From Schwartzia sp. (in: firmicutes) (lineage in GTDB: Bacteria > Bacillota > Negativicutes > Selenomonadales > Selenomonadaceae): a stretch of DNA of 7,475 bases. The DNA is taken from the NCBI GenBank assembly GCA_024691625.1, contig JAILNL010000170.1, positions 1 to 7,475 of the forward strand. The letters run 5' to 3'. Below are positions 5,260 through 7,475 of this stretch, one piece after another. The position numbers and the translations under genes are program-made. A model generated the notes under the pieces. That model did not search any database. It was given only the letters and a program-made list of their open reading frames with translations, and had not been told where the DNA came from. Numbering within the stretch: the stretch's first letter is position 1; each line of letters starts with the position of its first letter.

Positions 5260-5288
5260 TTGATTACACTTATGTACTGTGGTATAAT
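5260..5288 (+). promoter_or_regulatory. Promoter of the APC permease gene
   Basis: TTGATT (5260-5265) and a perfect TATAAT (5283-5288) are 17 bases apart, with TGTGG directly before the -10 (TRTGN extension). The start site would be near 5295. Short inverted repeats overlap or follow it: TAATA/TATTA (5285-5289 and 5297-5301) and CTTTA/TAAAG (5302-5306 and 5313-5317). They could be operator sites but are AT-rich and short. Confidence 0.82.
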
Positions 5289-5336
5289 ACTATCGTTATT
5301 ACTTTACTATACTAAAGCAAAGAAGGATGATGTAAT

Positions 5337-6812
5337 TTGAACACAAGCAATTCTCTCAAGAGAACGCTCGGCATGCAGGAAGCGGTAACAATAACCGTCG
5401 GTACTGTCATAGGCGTCGGGCTTTTTACAATCGGCTCACAGATTGTCGGTAATATGGGCAGTATGGTAGTCCTGGCGACATTTATTGCCATGCTCATAAG
5501 CATATACCCGGCATGGCTCTACGGCGAGATGGGCGCGGCACTGCCCTTTGCGGGAGGAACGTACAAATACGCGCAGCTCGGGCTCAATCACTGTGCGGGT
5601 GTTTTAGCAGGCTGGAACTTCATTGCGTCTCTTGTGGCTGTTACTTCGGGAGAGGCGCTTGCCTTCGCGTTTTATTTTAAGACGCTGTTTCGAGCTATGG
5701 GCCTGGAGCTTCCGTTAGATGATGCGGTGCTGGCTATGATTCCGATTGCTGTTTTTATCGGGACTAATATTTATGGCACGAAGTTTACGGGCCGTCTGCA
5801 AAATGCGTTTATCTATTTTTTCTGGAGCATTGCTTTCATTTGGGCGCTGACAATGCTTCCGAACATTCACATGCCGCATTATGTGGTTCTTCCTGCGGGG
5901 CTTTCCGATATGTCCTCCTGGAGCTTTATAGGCATGGTGGCGCTTATATGGTGGTGTTTTGCCGGATTTGAGACCTGCTGCGCTCTCGGGGAAGAGATAC
6001 GCTTTCCGGAAATCAATATCCCGCGCGCATTAAAGCTGGCTCCGTTTATTGTGTTCATAGTCAACGCTATTTTTCAGTGGTTCCTTGTGGGAATTACTCC
6101 TACAGATGCACTGCCTGCGCTGGCTTCTGCCGACGCTCCTTACGCTGAGGCGATGGAGGCAGCAGGTATTCTTGGCCTGCCGCTTATCATGCTGGCGCTT
6201 GGTATTTCCGTTGGCGGCGATTTTTCAACGCTGAACTCGTCTATCGCTGTACCGCCCAGATATCTTTACGCTATGGCTCGTGAGGGCTCCATGCCGAAAA
6301 TCTTCAGCAAGCTCCACCCGAAATACGGTACGCCCTGGGTGGCAATCCTGTTTTTGGGGGTTCTTTCACTGATTCTCGTAAAATACCCGATTACATTTGT
6401 TGCCTCCGTCAGCCTCTTTGCCGACCTTTTCTACTACATTATCGGCATTGCGGCAGCGTGGGGACTCCGTCACCGCCTGCCTGACCTGAAACGCCCATTC
6501 AAGGCGCCGATGGTTGAAATAGGCGTGCCTGTCAGCATTGTCATATACTTCATCATGATGACGCAGCTTGATCAGGACGCCATTGTTTCGGGAATTATCT
6601 GGTGCGTTGCGGGTGTCGTCGTGTATTGGTTCTGCCGCAGACAGAACGAGGGCATTGAGGAAGTACAGCTTGAGACACTCATTGCCGACACACCTGAACC
6701 TACATCTGAGGAGCAGCTTGCTATGGATAAGGACTACAGATTCTGGAAGCGCGTTACCGCGACGTTCTTCATACTGTCCTTGCTTATCTATGCCGTTCCT
6801 GTATTCTTTTGA
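5337..6812 (+). CDS. APC-family amino-acid permease
   Basis: This is a secondary transporter of the amino acid-polyamine-organocation superfamily in the cytoplasmic membrane, likely importing or exchanging an amino acid; the substrate is unknown. The product has 491 residues. Helix 1 carries the substrate-binding glycine motif TVGTVIGVGLFTIGS (about 20-34). The helix 6 region WWCFAGFETCCALGEEIRFP (about 205-224) continues into EINIPRAL, and the family stretch PPRYLYAMAREGSMPKIF (about 306-323) continues into SKLHPKYGTPW. About 12 helices end near residue 434. Unusually, an acidic soluble stretch (about 437-467) is followed by another hydrophobic helix (about 472-491) at the very C-terminus. 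The start is TTG at 5337, with AAGGATG (5323-5329) 7 bases upstream; no in-frame ATG occurs before codon 13. It is monocistronic, or co-transcribed with phzF by readthrough. Confidence 0.94.
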   Translation: MNTSNSLKRTLGMQEAVTITVGTVIGVGLFTIGSQIVGNMGSMVVLATFIAMLISIYPAWLYGEMGAALPFAGGTYKYAQLGLNHCAGVLAGWNFIASLVAVTSGEALAFAFYFKTLFRAMGLELPLDDAVLAMIPIAVFIGTNIYGTKFTGRLQNAFIYFFWSIAFIWALTMLPNIHMPHYVVLPAGLSDMSSWSFIGMVALIWWCFAGFETCCALGEEIRFPEINIPRALKLAPFIVFIVNAIFQWFLVGITPTDALPALASADAPYAEAMEAAGILGLPLIMLALGISVGGDFSTLNSSIAVPPRYLYAMAREGSMPKIFSKLHPKYGTPWVAILFLGVLSLILVKYPITFVASVSLFADLFYYIIGIAAAWGLRHRLPDLKRPFKAPMVEIGVPVSIVIYFIMMTQLDQDAIVSGIIWCVAGVVVYWFCRRQNEGIEEVQLETLIADTPEPTSEEQLAMDKDYRFWKRVTATFFILSLLIYAVPVFF

Positions 6813-6818
6813 GTAATA

Positions 6819-6861
6819 AACGGGGCTGTCCCAGAGCAAAGCTTTGGGAGGCCCTGTTTTT
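6819..6861 (+). terminator. Intrinsic terminator between the permease gene and phzF
   Basis: A long stem pairs CGGGGC (6821-6826) with GCCCTG (6851-6856), then after a bulge TCCCAGAG (6829-6836) with CTTTGGGA (6842-6849, one G-U), around a CAAAG loop. Five T residues follow (6857-6861). It starts 7 bases after the permease stop codon, and its T-run ends only 3 bases before the phzF ribosome binding site. Confidence 0.88.
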
Positions 6862-6877
6862 GTGAGGAGGAAAGTTT

Positions 6878-7475
6878 ATGAAGCAATACGTGGCAGACGC
6901 ATTTGCGGACAGCCTGTTTCACGGAAATCAGGCGGCAGTCTGTGTTATGGAAAGCTGGCTTTCTGATGATGTTATGCTGAACATAGCAAAGGAAAATAAT
7001 TTCTCCGAGACTGCCTTCACGGTAAAAGAAGGCAGCGCATATCATCTGCGCTGGTTCACACCCGGTGGAGAAATAGATTTCTGCGGGCACGCGACCTTGG
7101 GGACAACCTTTGTGCTGTTTCAGTTCTACGAAAAGGACGCAGAAGAGATACATTTTGATACAAAAGTAGGAAGGCTGTCTGTTCAGCGCAATGGCGATAT
7201 GTACGTCATGGATTTTCCTGCGTATAGATGCAGGCCTGTTCCTGTGACGAAGGAAATGGAGGAAGCCCTGGGTGTTAAACCCGTGGAGGCGTATATGGAC
7301 CGCGACCTCTTGATGGTACTGGAATCGGAGGAGCAGGTACGTGAGCTTGTGCCTGACATGGAAAAGCTGAAAAAACTGGACGGGGTTACCATTGCCGTGA
7401 CTGCGAAAGGAAGCAGCTATGACTGTGTTTCACGCTGCTTTGCTCCGGGGATATCAATACCTGAGGACCCTGTTA
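6878..7475 (+). CDS. PhzF-family isomerase-like protein (3' end outside window)
   Basis: PhzF-family proteins share the diaminopimelate-epimerase fold. PhzF itself isomerises dihydro-3-hydroxyanthranilate in phenazine synthesis, but most homologs have unknown substrates and nothing here points to phenazines. The visible 199 codons cover the first domain and part of the second. Family features are YVADAFADSLFHGNQAAVCV (4-23), NNFSETAF (40-47) with the catalytic-type glutamate E44, RWFTPGGEIDFCGHATLG (58-75) with the conserved histidine H71, and FAPGISIPEDPV at the cut edge, the position where the family usually continues TGSAH. The ATG at 6878 has an ideal AGGAGG (6865-6870) 7 bases upstream. 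Full family length is about 260-300 residues, so roughly a third is missing. No promoter fits between the terminator and the gene. Confidence 0.94.
   Translation, partial: MKQYVADAFADSLFHGNQAAVCVMESWLSDDVMLNIAKENNFSETAFTVKEGSAYHLRWFTPGGEIDFCGHATLGTTFVLFQFYEKDAEEIHFDTKVGRLSVQRNGDMYVMDFPAYRCRPVPVTKEMEEALGVKPVEAYMDRDLLMVLESEEQVRELVPDMEKLKKLDGVTIAVTAKGSSYDCVSRCFAPGISIPEDPV

Noticed and set aside
6878..7475. A phenazine biosynthesis locus
   Set aside because: PhzF homologs are widespread without phenazine genes, and no other phz gene is present here.

Overview
All genes in this window lie on the + strand, and the sequence is roughly half G+C. Features that point to a motile Bacillota (Firmicutes): strong AGGAGG-type ribosome binding sites, two TTG starts, extended -10 promoters of the TRTGN type, short U-tailed intrinsic terminators, and chemoreceptor signalling domains whose lengths fit the 44-heptad and 24-heptad classes. 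A Negativicutes or Clostridia member is my best guess, but the genus cannot be read from the sequence.

Layout. (1) 1-874: the 3' part of a large chemoreceptor (MCP) gene that starts outside the window. (2) 875-1097: an intergenic stretch with a nested hairpin and a possible promoter. (3) 1098-1610: a 170-residue protein that is only an MCP signalling hairpin. (4) 1658-2144: a four-gene tRNA operon (Lys-Glu-Asp-Phe) with a consensus-like promoter, a hairpin plus T-run in its leader, a second hairpin in its trailer and a strong terminator. (5) 2195-2806: a DedA-family membrane protein. (6) 2976-3938: class I mannose-6-phosphate isomerase (manA). (7) 4074-5148: an lrgA-lrgB pair. (8) 5337-6812: an APC-family amino-acid permease with an apparent extra C-terminal membrane helix. 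(9) 6878-7475: the 5' two thirds of a PhzF-family gene cut by the window end.

Most units are separate. Intrinsic terminators follow the tRNA cluster, dedA, manA, lrgB and the permease gene, and manA, lrgA and the permease gene each have their own extended -10 promoter. Only lrgA-lrgB is a clear two-gene operon. phzF is the exception: it sits directly behind the permease terminator with no room for its own promoter between them.

I see no CRISPR array, insertion sequence, phage gene, toxin-antitoxin pair or defence system, and no convincing undescribed multi-gene system. The items most worth a second look are small: the stand-alone 24-heptad-like MCP, the terminator-like leader of the tRNA operon, a tRNA-Phe with a C-A mismatch in its T-stem, nested inverted repeats ahead of mcp2 and manA, an 18-bp tandem duplication across the dedA stop codon, the extra helix of the permease, and the terminator abutting the phzF ribosome binding site.
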